Positions 1 to 13,499 of a DNA stretch of 64,000 nt are shown in pieces. Position 1 is the stretch's first letter, and each line of letters begins with the position of its first letter. This DNA comes from Henricia sp. BOLD:AAB3569 (Eukaryota; Echinodermata; Asteroidea; Spinulosida; Echinasteridae): assembly GCA_037783545.1 (NCBI GenBank), contig JBBELK010000635.1, positions 186,001 to 250,000 of the forward strand, written 5' to 3'. A program made the translations under genes and the position numbers. The notes below the pieces were generated by a model, which searched no databases, was not told the DNA's origin, and worked only from the letters and a program-made list of their open reading frames with translations.

Positions 1-13
1 TTTGATAAAAATT

Positions 14-2483
14 GATGGACTAACCCCTTGTGATTTTTTTAATTTTTGGCCAAAAATGTTATGATTTAGATTTTCCTTACAATTGCAGGAAATGTTGCTT
101 AGGACCCATAGATGATATTCCTTGAATTTGACATTGACTGGTCATCTAGAAAATAAAATATGAAATTTGAAAATGTTTTACATTTTGAGAAAATTTGTTG
201 TTTTTTTGCCAAATTGTCCATTTTTCCTAGAAATACGGTTCCAGACAGGCTAAATTTTCATTATGAGTCATTTCTAAGACATTTTAAAAAACGTCAATTT
301 TTGGCCAATTTTGATAAAAATTGATGGACTAACCCCTTGTGATTTTTTTAATTTTTGGCCAAAAATGTTATGATTTAGATTTTCCTTACAATTGCAGGAA
401 ATGTTGCTTAGGACCCATAGATGATATTCCTTGAATTTAACATTGACTGGTCATCCAGAAAATAAAATATGAAATTTGGAAAATTTTACATTTTAAGAAA
501 ATTTGTTGAATTTTTGCCAAATTGTCAATTTTTCCTAGAAATACGGTTCCAGACAGGCTAAATTTTCATTATGAGTCATTTCTAAGACATTTTAAAAAAC
601 GTCAATTTTTTGCCAATTTTGATAAAAATTGATGGACTAACCCCTTGTGATTTCTTTAATTTTTTGCAAAAAATGTTATGATTTAGATTTTTCTTAAAAT
701 TGCAGGAAATGTTGCTTAGGACCCATAGATGATATTCCTTGAATTTAACATTGACTGGTCATCCAGAAAATAAAATATGAAATTTGGAATATTTATAGAT
801 TTTGAGAAAATTTGTTGTTTTTTTGCCAAATTGTCCATTTTTCCTAGAAATACGGTTCCAGACAGGTTAAATTTTCGTTATGAGTCATTTCTAAGACATT
901 TTAAAAAACGTCAATTTTTAGCCAATTTTGATAAAAATTGATAGACTAACCCCTTGTGATTTTTTTAATTTTTGGCCAAAAATGTTATGATTTAGATTTT
1001 CCTTACAATTGCAGGAAATGTTGCTTAGGACCCATAGATGATATTCCTTGAATTTAACATTGACTGGTCATCCAGAAAATAAAATATGAAATTTGGAAAT
1101 TTTTTAGATTTTGAGAAAATTTGTTGAATTTTTGTCAAATTGTCCACTTTTCTTAGAAATAAGGTTCCAGACAGGTTAAATTTTCATTATGAGTCATTTC
1201 TAAGACATTTTTAAAAACGTCAATTTTTTGCCAATTTTGATAAAAATTGATGGACTAACCCCTTGTGATTTTTTTAATTTTTGTCCAAAAATGTTATGAT
1301 TTAGATTTTCCTTAAAATTGCAGGAAATGTTGCTTAGGACCCATAGATGATATTCCTTGAATTTAACATTGACTGGTCATCTAGAAAATAAAATATGAAA
1401 TTTGAAAATGTTTTACATTTTGAGAAAATTTGTTGTTTTTTTGCCAAATTGTCCATTTTTCCTAGAAATACGGTTCCAGACAGGCTAAATTTTCATTATG
1501 AGTCATTTCTAAGACATTTTAAAAAACGTCAATTTTTGGCCAATTTTGATAAAAATTGATGGACTAACCCCTTGTGATTTTTTTAATTTTTGGCCAAAAA
1601 TGTTATGATTTAGATTTTCCTTACAATTGCAGGAAATGTTGCTTAGGACCCATAGATGATATTCCTTGAATTTAACATTGACTGGTCATCCAGAAAATAA
1701 AATATGAAATTTGGAAAATTTTACATTTTAAGAAAATTTGTTGAATTTTTGCCAAATTGTCAATTTTTCCTAGAAATACGGTTCCAGACAGGCTAAATTT
1801 TCATTATGAGTCATTTCTAAGACATTTTAAAAAACGTCAATTTTTTGCCAATTTTGATAAAAATTGATGGACTAACCCCTTGTGATTTCTTTAATTTTTT
1901 GCAAAAAATGTTATGATTTAGATTTTTCTTAAAATTGCAGGAAATGTTGCTTAGGACCCATAGATGATATTCCTTGAATTTAACATTGACTGGTCATCCA
2001 GAAAATAAAATATGAAATTTGGAATATTTATAGATTTTGAGAAAATTTGTTGTTTTTTTGCCAAATTGTCCATTTTTCCTAGAAATACGGTTCCAGACAG
2101 GTTAAATTTTCGTTATGAGTCATTTCTAAGACATTTTAAAAAACGTCAATTTTTAGCCAATTTTGATAAAAATTGATGGACTAACCCCTTGTGATTTTTT
2201 TAATTTTTGGCCAAAAATGTTATGATTTAGATTTTCCTTACAATTGCAGGAAATGTTGCTTAGGACCCATAGATGATATTCCTTGAATTTAACATTGACT
2301 GGTCATCCAAAAAATAAAATATGAAATTTGGAAATTTTTTAGATTTTGAGAAAATTTGTTGAATTTTTGTCAAATTGTCCACTTTTCTTAGAAATAAGGT
2401 TCCAGACAGGTTAAATTTTCATTATGAGTCATTTCTAAGACATTTTTAAAAACGTCAATTTTTGCCAATTTTGATAAAAATTG
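14..2483. repeat. Two copies of a four-monomer higher-order repeat (~1,235 bp)
   Basis: Monomers 1-4 (14-1248) and 5-8 (1249-2483) match each other in order far better than neighbouring monomers do. The segment GAAAATGTTTTACATTTTG occurs in monomers 1 and 5, AATTTTACATTTTAAG in 2 and 6, ATATTTATAGATTTTGAG in 3 and 7, and the CCACTTTTCTTAG variant in 4 and 8. Differences between the two copies are isolated bases. This is a homogenised higher-order unit, as in primate alpha satellite. Later parts of the array reuse the same monomer types in other orders. Confidence 0.88.
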
Positions 2484-5400
2484 ATGGACTAACCCCTTGT
2501 GATTTTTTTAATTTTTGTCCAAAAATGTTATGATTTAGATTTTCCTTAAAATTGCAGGAAATGTTGCTTAGGACCCATAGATGATATTCCTTGAATTTAA
2601 CATTGACTGGTCATCCAGAAAATAAAATATGAAATTTGGAATATTTTTAAATTTTGAGAAAATTTGTTGTTTTTTTGCCAAATTGTCAATTTTTCTTAGA
2701 AATAAGGTTCCAGACAGGCTAAGTTTTCATTATGAGTCATTTCTATGACATTTAAAAAAACGTCAATTTTTAGCCAATTTTGATAAAAATTGATGGACTA
2801 ACCCCTTGTGATTTGTTTAATTTTTGGCCAAAAATTTTATGATTTAGATTTTCCTTAAAATTACAGGAAATGTTGCTGAGGACCCTTAGATGATATTCCT
2901 TGAATTTAACCTCGATTGGTCATCCAGAAAATAAAATATGAAATTTGGAATATTTTTAGATTTTGAGAAAATTTGTTGAATTTTTGCCAAATTGTAAATT
3001 TTTCTTAGAAATAAGGTTCCAGACAGGCTAAGTTTTCATTATGAGTCATTTCTAAGACATTTTAAAAAACGTCAATTTTTGGCCAATTTTGATAAAAATT
3101 GATGGACTAACCCCTTGTGATTTTTTTAATTTTTGTCCAAAAATGTTATGATTTAGATTTTCCTTAAAATTGCAGGAAATGTTGCTTAGGACCCATAGAT
3201 GATATTCCTTGAATTTAAAATTGACTGGTCATCCAGAAAATAAAATATGAAATTTTGAATATTTTTAGATTTTGAGAAAATTTGTTGTTTTTTTGCCAAA
3301 TTGTCAATTTTTCTTAGAAATACGGTTCCAGACAGGCTAAATTTTAATTATGAGTCATTTCTAAGACATTTTAAAAAACGTCAATTGTTTGCCAATTTTG
3401 ATAAAAATTGATGGACTAACCCCTTGTGATTTTTTTAATTTTTGGCCAAAAATGTTATGATTTAGATTTTCCTTAAAATTGCAGGAAATGTTGCTTAGGA
3501 CCCATAGATGATATTCCTTGAATTTGACATTGACTGGTCATCTAGAAAATAAAATATGAAATTTGAAAATGTTTTACATTTTGAGAAAATTTGTTGTTTT
3601 TTTGCCAAATTGTCCATTTTTCCTAGAAATACGGTTCCAGACAGGCTAAATTTTCATTATGAGTCATTTCTAAGACATTTTAAAAAACGTCAATTTTTGG
3701 CCAATTTTGATAAAAATTGATGGACTAACCCCTTGTGATTTTTTTAATTTTTGGCCAAAAATGTTATGATTTAGATTTTCCTTAAAATTGCAGGAAATGT
3801 TGCTTAGGACCCTTAGATGATATTCCTTGAATTTAACATTGACTGGTCATCTAGAAAATAAAATATGAAATTTGGAATTTTTTTAGATTTTGAGAAAATT
3901 TGTTGAATTTTTGTCAAATTGTCCACTTTTCTTAGAAATAAGGTTCCAGACAGGTTAAATTTTCATTATGAGTCATTTCTAAGACATTTTAAAAAACGTC
4001 AATTTTTTGCCAATTTTGATAAAAATTGATGGACTAACCCCTTGTGATTTTTTTAATTTTTGGCCAAAAATGTTATGATTTAGATTTTCCTTACAATTGC
4101 AGGAAATGTTGCTTAGGACCCATAGATGATATTCCTTAAATTTAACATTGACTGGTCATCCAGAAAATAAAATATGAAATTTGGAAAATTTTAGATTTTA
4201 AGAAAATTTGTTGAATTTTTGCCAAATTGTCAATTTTTCCTAGAAATACGGTTCCAGACAGGCTAAATTTTCATTATGAGTCATTTCTAAGACATTTTAA
4301 AAAACGTCAATTTTTTGCCAATTTTGATAAAAATTGATGGACTAACCCCTTGTGATTTTTTTAATTTTTGGCCAAAAATGTTATGATTTAGATTTTCCTT
4401 AAAATTGCAGGAAATGTTGCTTAGGACCCATAGATGATATTCCTTGAATTTAACATTGACTGGTCATCCAGAAAATAAAATATGAAATTTGGAATATTTT
4501 TAGATTTTGAGAAAATTTGTTGTTTTTTTGCCAAATTGTCCATTTTTCCTAGAAATACGTTTCCAGACAGGTTAAATTTTCGTTATGAGTCATTTCTAAG
4601 ACATTTTAAAAAACGTCAATTTTTAGCCAATTTTGATAAAAATTGATGGACTAACCCCTTGTGATTTTTTTAATTTTTGGCCAAAAATGTTATGATTTAG
4701 ATTTTCCTTACAATTGCAGGAAATGTTGCTTAGGACCCATAGATGATATTCCTTGAATTTAACATTGACTGGTCATCCAGAAAATAAAATATGAAATTTG
4801 GAATATTTTTAAATTTTGAGAAAATTTGTTGTTTTTTTGCCAAATTGTCAATTTTTCTTAGAAATAAGGTTCCAGACAGGCTAAGTTTTCATTATGAGTC
4901 ATTTCTAAGACATTTTCAAAAACGTCAATTTTTGGCCAATTTTGATAAAAATTGATGGACTAACCCCTTGTGATTTTTTTAATTTTTGGCCAAAAATGTT
5001 ATGATTTAGATTTTCCTTAAAATTACAGGAAATGTTGCTTAGGACCCTTAGATGATATTCCTTGAATTTAACCTCGATTGGTCATCCAGAAAATAAAATA
5101 TGAAATTTGGAATATTTTTAGATTTTGAGAAAATTTGTTGAATTTTTGCCAAATTGTAAATTTTTCTTAGAAATAAGGTTCCAGACAGGCTAAGTTTTCA
5201 TTATGAGTCATTTCTATGACATTAAAAAAAACGTCAATTTTTAGCCAATTTTGATAAAAATTGATGGACTAACCCCTTGTGATTTTTTTAATTTTTGGCC
5301 AAAAATGTTATGATTTAGATTTTCCTTAAAATTGCAGGAAATGTTGCTTAGGACCCTTAGATGATATTCCTTGAATTTAACATTGACTGGTCATCTAGAA

Positions 5401-6849
5401 AATAAAATATGAAATTTGGAAATTTTTTAGATTTTGAGAAAATTTGTTGAATTTTTGTCAAATTGTCCACTTTTCTTAGAAATAAGGTTCCAGACAGGTT
5501 AAATTTTCATTATGAGTCATTTCTAAGACATTTTAAAAAACGTCAATTTTTTGCCAATTTTGATAAAAATTGATGGACTAACCCCTTGTGATTTTTTTAA
5601 TTTTTGGCCAAAAATGTTATGATTTAGATTTTCCTTACAATTGCAGGAAATGTTGCTTAGGACCCATAGATGATATTCCTTGAATTTAACATTGACTGGT
5701 CATCCAGAAAATAAAATATGAAATTTGGAAAATTTTAGATTTTAAGAAAATTTGTTGAATTTTTGCCAAATTGTCAATTTTTCCTAGAAATACGGTTCCA
5801 GACAGGCTAAATTTTCATTATGAGTCATTTCTAAGACATTTTAAAAAACGTCAATTTTTTGCCAATTTTGATAAAAATTGATGGACTAACCCCTTGTGAT
5901 TTTTTTAATTTTTGGCCAAAAATGTTATGATTTAGATTTTCCTTAAAATTGCAGGAAATGTTGCTTAGGACCCATAGATGATATTCCTTGAATTTAACAT
6001 TGACTGGTCATCCAGAAAATAAAATATGAAATTTGGAATATTTTTAAATTTTGAGAAAATTTGTTGTTTTTTTGCCAAATTGTAAATTTTTCTTAGAAAT
6101 AAGGTTCCAGACAGGCTAAGTTTTCATTATGAGTCATTTCTATGACATTAAAAAAAACGTCAATTTTTAGCCAATTTTGATAAAAATTGATGGACTAACC
6201 CCTTGTGATTTTTTTAATTTTTGGCCAAAAATGTTATGATTTAGATTTTCCTTAAAATTGCAGGAAATGTTGCTTAGGACCCTTAGATGATATTCCTTCA
6301 ATTTAACATTGACTGGTCATCTAGAAAATAAAATATGAAATTTGGAATTTTTTTAGATTTTGAGAAAATTTGTTGAATTTTTGTCAAATTGTCCACTTTT
6401 CTTAGAAATAAGGTTCCAGACAGGTTCAATTTTCATTATGAGTCATTTCTAAGACATTTTCAAAAACGTCAATTTTTGGCCAATTTTGATAAAAATTGAT
6501 GGACTAACCCCCTTGTGATTTTTTTAATTTTTGGCCAAAAATTTTATGATTTAGATTTTCCTTAAAATTACAGGAAATGTTGCTTAGGACCCTTAGATGA
6601 TATTCCTTGAATTTAACCTCGATTGGTCATCCAGAAAATAAAATATGAAATTTGGAATATTTTTAGATTTGAGAAAATTTGTTGAATTTTTGCCAAATTG
6701 TAAATTTTTCTTAGAAATAAGGTTCCAGACAGGCTAAGTTTTCATTATGAATCATTTCTATGACATTTTAAAAAACGTAAATTTTTAGCCAATTTTGATA
6801 AAAATTGATGGACTAACCCCTTGTGATTTTTTTAATTTTTGGCCAAAAA

Positions 6850-9800
6850 TGTTATGATTTAGATTTTCCTTAAAATTACAGGAAATGTTGCTGAGGACCC
6901 TTAGATGATATTCCTTGAATTTAACCTCGATTGGTCATCCAGAAAATAAAATATGAAATTTTGAATATTTTTAGATTTTGAGAACATTTTTTGAATTTTT
7001 GCCAAATTGTAAATTTTTCTTAGAAATAAGGTTCCAGACAGGCTAAGTTTTCATTATGAGTCATTTCTAAGACATTTTAAAAAACGTCAATTTTTAGCCA
7101 ATTTTGATAAAAATTGATGGACTAACCCCTTGTGAATTTTTTAATTTTTGGCCAAAAATGTTATGATTTAGATTTTCCTTAAAATTGCAGGAAATGTTGC
7201 TTAGGACCCTTAGATGATATTCCTTCAATTTAACATTGACTGGTCATCTAGAAAATAAAATATGAAATTTGGAAATTTTTTAGATTTTGAGAAAATTTGT
7301 TGAATTTTTGTCAAATTGTCCACTTTTCTTAGAAATAAGGTTCCAGACAGGTTCAATTTTCATTATGAGTCATTTCTAAGACATTTTCAAAAACGTCAAT
7401 TTTTGGCCAATTTTGATAAAAATTGATGGACTAACCCCTTGTGATTTTTTTAATTTTTGGCCAAAAATTTTATGATTTAGATTTTCCTTAAAATTACAGG
7501 AAATGTTGCTTAGGACCCTTAGATGATATTCCTTGAATTTAACCTCGATTGGTCATCCAGAAAATAAAATATGAAATTTGGAATATTTTTAGATTTTGAG
7601 AAAATTTGTTGAATTTTTGCCAAATTGTAAATTTTTCTTAGAAATAAGGTTCCAGACAGGCTAAGTTTTCATTATGAATCATTTCTATGACATTTTAAAA
7701 AACGTAAATTTTTAGCCAATTTTGATAAAAATTGATGGACTAATTCCTTGTGATTTTTTTAATTTTTGGCCAAAAATGTTATGATTTAGATTTTCCTTAA
7801 AATTACAGGAAATGTTGCTGAGGACCCTTAGATGATATTCCTTGAATTTAACCTCGATTGGTCATCCAGAAAATAAAATATGAAATTTTGAATATTTTTA
7901 GATTTTGAGAAAATTTTTTGAATTTTTGCCAAATTGTAAATTTTTCTTAGAAATAAGGTTCCAGACAGGCTAAGTTTTCATTATGAGTCATTTCTAAGAC
8001 ATTTTAAAAAACGTCAATTTTTAGCCAATTTTGATAAAAATTGATGGACTAACCCCTTGTGAATTTTTTAGTTTTTGGCCAAAAATGTTATGATTTAGAT
8101 TTTCCTTAAAATTGCAGGAAATGTTGCTTAGGACCCATAGATGATATTCCTTGAATTTAACATTGACTGGTCATCTAGAAAATAAAATATGAAATTTGGA
8201 AAATTTTAGATTTTGGGAAAATTTGGATAATTTTTGCCAAATTGTCCACTTTTCTTAGAAATAAGGTTCCAGACAGGTTAAATTTTCATTATGAGTCATT
8301 TCTAAGACATTTTCAAAAACGTTAATTTTTGGCCAATTTTGATAAAAATTGATGGACTAACCCCTTGTGATTTTTTTAATTTTTGGCCAAAAATGTTATG
8401 ATTTAGATTTTCCTTAAAATTGCAGGAAATGTTGCTTAGGACCCATAGATGATATTCCTTGAATTTAACCTCGATTGGTCATCCAGAAAATAAAATATGA
8501 AATTTGGAATATTTTTAGATTTTGAGAAAATTTGTTGAATTTTTGCCAAATTGTAAATTTTTCTTAGAAATAAGGTTCCAGACAGGCTAAGTTTTCACTA
8601 TGAATCAATTCTATGACATTTAAAAAAACGTCAATTTTTAGCCAATTTTGATAAAAATTGATGGACTAACCCCTTGTGATTTTTTTAATTTTTGGCCAAA
8701 AATTTTATGATTTAGATTTTCCTTAAAATTACAGGAAATGTTGCTGAGGACCCTTAGATGATATTCCTTGAATTTAACCTCGATTGGTCATCCAGAAAAT
8801 AAAATATGAAATTTGGAATATTTTTAGATTTTGAGAAAATTTGTTGAATTTTTGCCAAATTGTAAATTTTTCTTAGAAATAAGGTTCCAGACAGGCTAAG
8901 TTTTCATTATGAGTCATTTCTAAGACATTTTAAAAAACGTCAATATTTTGCCAATTTTGAAAAAAATTGATGGACTAACCCCTTGTGATTTTTTTAATTT
9001 TTGGCCAAAAATTTTATGATTTAGATTTTCCTTAAAATTGCAGGAAATGTTGCTTAGGACCCATAGATGATATTCCTTGAATTTAAAATTGACTGGTCAT
9101 CCAGAAAATAAAATATGAAATTTTGAATATTTTTAGATTTTGAGAAAATTTGTTATTTTTTTGCCAAATTGTCAATTTTTCTTAGAAATACGGTTCCAGA
9201 CAGGCTAAGTTTTCATTATGAGTCATTTCTATGACATTTAAAAAAACGTCAATTTTTGGCAAATTTTGATAAAAATTGATGGACTAACCCCTTGTGATTT
9301 TTTTAATTTTTGGCCAAAAATGTTATGATTTAGATTTTCCTTACAATTGCAGGAAATGTTGCTTAGGACCCATAGATGATATTCCTTGAATTTGACATTG
9401 ACTGGTCATCTAGAAAATAAAATATGAAATTTGAAAATGTTTTACATTTTGAGAAAATTTGTTGTTTTTTTGCCAAATTGTCCATTTTTCCTAGAAATAC
9501 GGTTCCAGACAGGCTAAATTTTCATTATGAGTCATTTCTAAGACATTTTAAAAAACGTCTATTTTTTGCCAATTTTGATAAAAATTGATGGACTAACCCC
9601 TTGTGATTTTTTTATTTTTTGGCCAAAAATGTTATGATTTAGATTTTCCTTAAAATTGCAGGAAATGTTGCTTAGGACCCATAGATGATATTCCTTGAAT
9701 TTAACATTGACTGGTCATCTAGAAAATAAAATATGAAATTTGGAAAATTTTAGATTTTGGGAAAATTTGTTAAATTTTTGCCAAATTGTCCACTTTTCTT

Positions 9801-11110
9801 AGAAATAAGGTTCCAGACAGGTTAAATTTTCATTATGAGTCATTTCTAAGACATTTTCAAAAACGTCAATTTTTGGCCAATTTTGATAAAAATTGATGGA
9901 CTAACCCCTTGTGATTTTTTTAATTTTTGGCCAAAAATGTTATGATTTAGATTTTCCTTAAAATTACAGGAAATGTTGCTGAGGACCCTTAGATGATATT
10001 CCTTGAATTTAACCTCGATTGGTCATCCAGAAAATAAAATATGAAATTTTGAATATTTTTAGATTTTGAGAACATTTTTTGAATTTTTGCCAAATTGTAA
10101 ATTTTTCTTAGAAATAAGGTTCCAGACAGGCTAAGTTTTCATTATGAGTCATTTCTAAGACATTTTAAAAAACGTCAATTTTTAGCCAATTTTGATAAAA
10201 ATTGATGGACTAACCCCTTGTGAATTTTTTAATTTTTGGCCAAAAATGTTATGATTTAGATTTTCCCTAAAATTGCAGGAAATGTTGCTTAGGACCCTTA
10301 GATGATATTCCTTCAATTTAACATTGACTGGTCATCTAGAAAATAAAATATGAAATTTGGAAATTTTTTAGATTTTGAGAAAATTTGTTGAATTTTTGTC
10401 AAATTGTCCACTTTTCTTAGAAATAAGGTTCCAGACAGGTTCAATTTTCATTATGAGTCATTTCTAAGACATTTTCAAAAACGTCAATTTTTGGCCAATT
10501 TTGATAAAAATTGATGGACTAACCCCTTGTGATTTTTTTAATTTTTGGCCAAAAATTTTATGATTTAGATTTTCCTTAAAATTACAGGAAATGTTGCTTA
10601 GGACCCTTAGATGATATTCCTTGAATTTAACCTCGATTGGTCATCCAGAAAATAAAATATGAAATTTGGAATATTTTTAGATTTTGAGAAAATTTGTTGA
10701 ATTTTTGCCAAATTGTAAATTTTTCTTAGAAATAAGGTTCCAGACAGGCTAAGTTTTCATTATGAATCATTTCTATGACATTTTAAAAAACGTAAATTTT
10801 TAGCCAATTTTGATAAAAATTGATGGACTAACCCCTTGTGATTTTTTTAATTTTTGGCCAAAAATGTTATGATTTAGATTTTCCTTAAAATTACAGGAAA
10901 TGTTGCTGAGGACCCTTAGATGATATTCCTTGAATTTAACCTCGATTGGTCATCCAGAAAATAAAATATGAAATTTTGAATATTTTTAGATTTTGAGAAA
11001 ATTTTTTGAATTTTTGCCAAATTGTAAATTTTTCTTAGAAATAAGGTTCCAGACAGGCTAAGTTTTCATTATGAGTCATTTCTAAGACATTTTAAAAAAC
11101 GTCAATTTTT
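6850..11110. repeat. Second-scale duplication inside the satellite (offset about ten monomers)
   Basis: A rare variant with GAACATTTTTTGAATTTTT occurs near 6,983 and again near 10,072. Each time it is followed one monomer later by the equally rare CCTTCAATTTAACATTG (7,224 and 10,313) and then by TATGAATCATTTCTATGAC. The block of about four monomers starting near 6,850 therefore recurs at about 9,935, roughly 3,087 bp (ten monomers) away. This shows that segmental exchange in the array acts on blocks of several monomers. Exact block ends need a self dot plot. Confidence 0.6.
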
Positions 11111-12059
11111 AGCCAATTTTGATAAAAATTGATGGACTAACCCCTTGTGATTTTTTTATTTTTTGGCCAAAAATGTTATGATTTAGATTTTCCTTAAAAT
11201 TGCAGGAAATGTTGCTTAGGACCCATAGATGATATTCCTTGAATTTAACATTGACTGGTCATCTAGAAAATAAAATATGAAATTTGGAAAATTTTAGATT
11301 TTGGGAAAATTTGTTAAATTTTTGCCAAATTGTCCACTTTTCTTAGAAATAAGGTTCCAGACAGGTTAAATTTTCATTATGAGTCATTTCTAAGACATTT
11401 TCAAAAACGTCAATTTTTGGCCAATTTTGATAAAAATTGATGGACTAACCCCTTGTGATTTTTTTAATTTTTGGCCAAAAATTTTATGATTTAGATTTTC
11501 CTTAAAATTACAGGAAATGTTGCTTAGGACCCTTAGATGATATTCCTTGAATTTAACCTCGATTGGTCATCCAGAAAATAAAATATGAAATTTGGAATAT
11601 TTTTAGATTTTGAGAAAATTTGTTGAATTTTTGCCAAATTGTAAATTTTTCCTAGAAATAAGGTTCCAGACAGGCTAAGTTTTCATTATGAATCATTTCT
11701 ATGACATTTAAAAAAACGTCAATTTTTAGCCAATTTTGATAAAAATTGATGGACTAACCCCTTGTGATTTTTTTAATTTTTGGCCAAAAATGTTATGATT
11801 TAGATTTTCCTTAAAATTGCAGGAAATGTTGCTTAGGACCCATAAATGATATTCCTTGAATTTAACCTCGATTGGTCATCTAGAAAATAAAATATGAAAT
11901 TTGGAAAATTTTAGATTTTTGGGAAAATTTGTTGTTTTTTTGCCAAATTGTCAATTTTTCTTAGAAATACGGTTCCAGACAGGCTAAATTTTAATTATGA
12001 GTCATTTCTAAGACTTTTAAAAAAACGTCAATTGTTTGCCAATTTTGATAAAAATTGAT

Positions 12060-12325
12060 GGACTAACCCCTTGTGATTTGTTAAATTTTTGGCCAAAAAT
12101 GTTATGATTTAGATTTTCCTTAAAATTGCAGGAAATGTTGCTTAGGACCCATAGATGATATTCCTTGAATTTAACCTCGATTGGTCATCCAGAAAATAAA
12201 ATATGAAATTTGGAATATTTTTAGATTTTGAGAAAATTTGTTGAATTTTTGCCAAATTGTAAATTTTTCTTAGAAATAAGGTTCCAGACAGGCTAAGTTT
12301 TCATTATGAATCAATTTTGATAAAA
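12060..12325. repeat. Satellite monomer with internal ~48 bp deletion
   Basis: At 12,306-12,320 the sequence passes directly from TCATTATGAATCA to ATTTTGATAAAAATTG. All other monomers have about 48 further bases there, including the GACATTT(T)AAAAAACGTCAA block. It is the only clearly shortened monomer I found and breaks the 309 bp phase once. Confidence 0.85.
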
Positions 12326-13499
12326 ATTGATGGACTAACCCCTTGTGATTTTTTTAATTTTTGGCCAAAAATGTTATGATTTAGATTTTCCTTAAAATTA
12401 TAGGAAATGTTGCTTAGGACCCTTAGATGATATTCCTTGAATGTAACCTCGATTGGTCATCCAGAAAATAAAATATGAAATTTTGAATATTTTTAGATTT
12501 TGAGAAAATTTTTTGAATTTTTGCCAAATTGTAAATTTTTCTTAGAAATAAGGTTCCAGACAGGCTAAGTTTTCATTATGAGTCATTTCTAAGACATTTT
12601 AAAAAACGTCAATTTTTAGCCAATTTTGATAAAAATTGATGGACTAACCCCTTGTGAATTTTTTAGTTTTTGGCCAAAAATGTTATGATTTAGATTTTCC
12701 TTAAAATTGCAGGAAATGTTGCTTAGGACCCATAGATGATATTCCTTGAATTTAACATTGACTGGTCATCTAGAAAATAAAATATGAAATTTTGAAAATT
12801 TTAGATTTTGGGAAAATTTGTTGTTTTTTTGCCAAATTGTCCATTTTTCCTAGAAATACGTTTCCAGACAGGTTAAATTTTCGTTATGAGTCATTTCTAA
12901 GACATTTTAAAAAACGTCAATTTTTGGCCAATTTTGATAAAAATTGATGGACTAACCCCTTGTGATTTTTTTAATTTTTGGCCAAAAATGTTATGATTTA
13001 GATTTTCCTTAAAATTACAGGAAATGTTGCTTAGGACCCATAGATGATATTCCTTAAATTTAACCTCGATTGGTCATCCAGAAAATAAAATTTGAAATTT
13101 GGAATATTTTTAGATTTTGAGAAAATTTGTTGAATTTTTGCTAAATTTTAAATTTTTCTTAGAAATAAGGTTCCAGACAGGCTAAGTTTTCATTATGAGT
13201 CATTTCTAAGACATTTTAAAAAACGTCAATTTTTAGCCAATTTTGATAAAAATTGATGGACTAACCCCTTGTGATTTTTTTAGTTTTTGGCCAAAAATGT
13301 TATGATTTAGATTTTCCTCAAAATTGCAGGAAATGTTGCTTAGGACCCATAGATGATATTCCTTTAATTTAACATTGACTGGTCATCCAGAAAAACAAAT
13401 ATGAAATTTGGAATATTTTTAGATTTTGAGAAAATTTGTTGAATTTTTGCCAAATTGTCCATTTTTCTTTGAAATAAGGTTCCAGACAGGCTAAATTTT

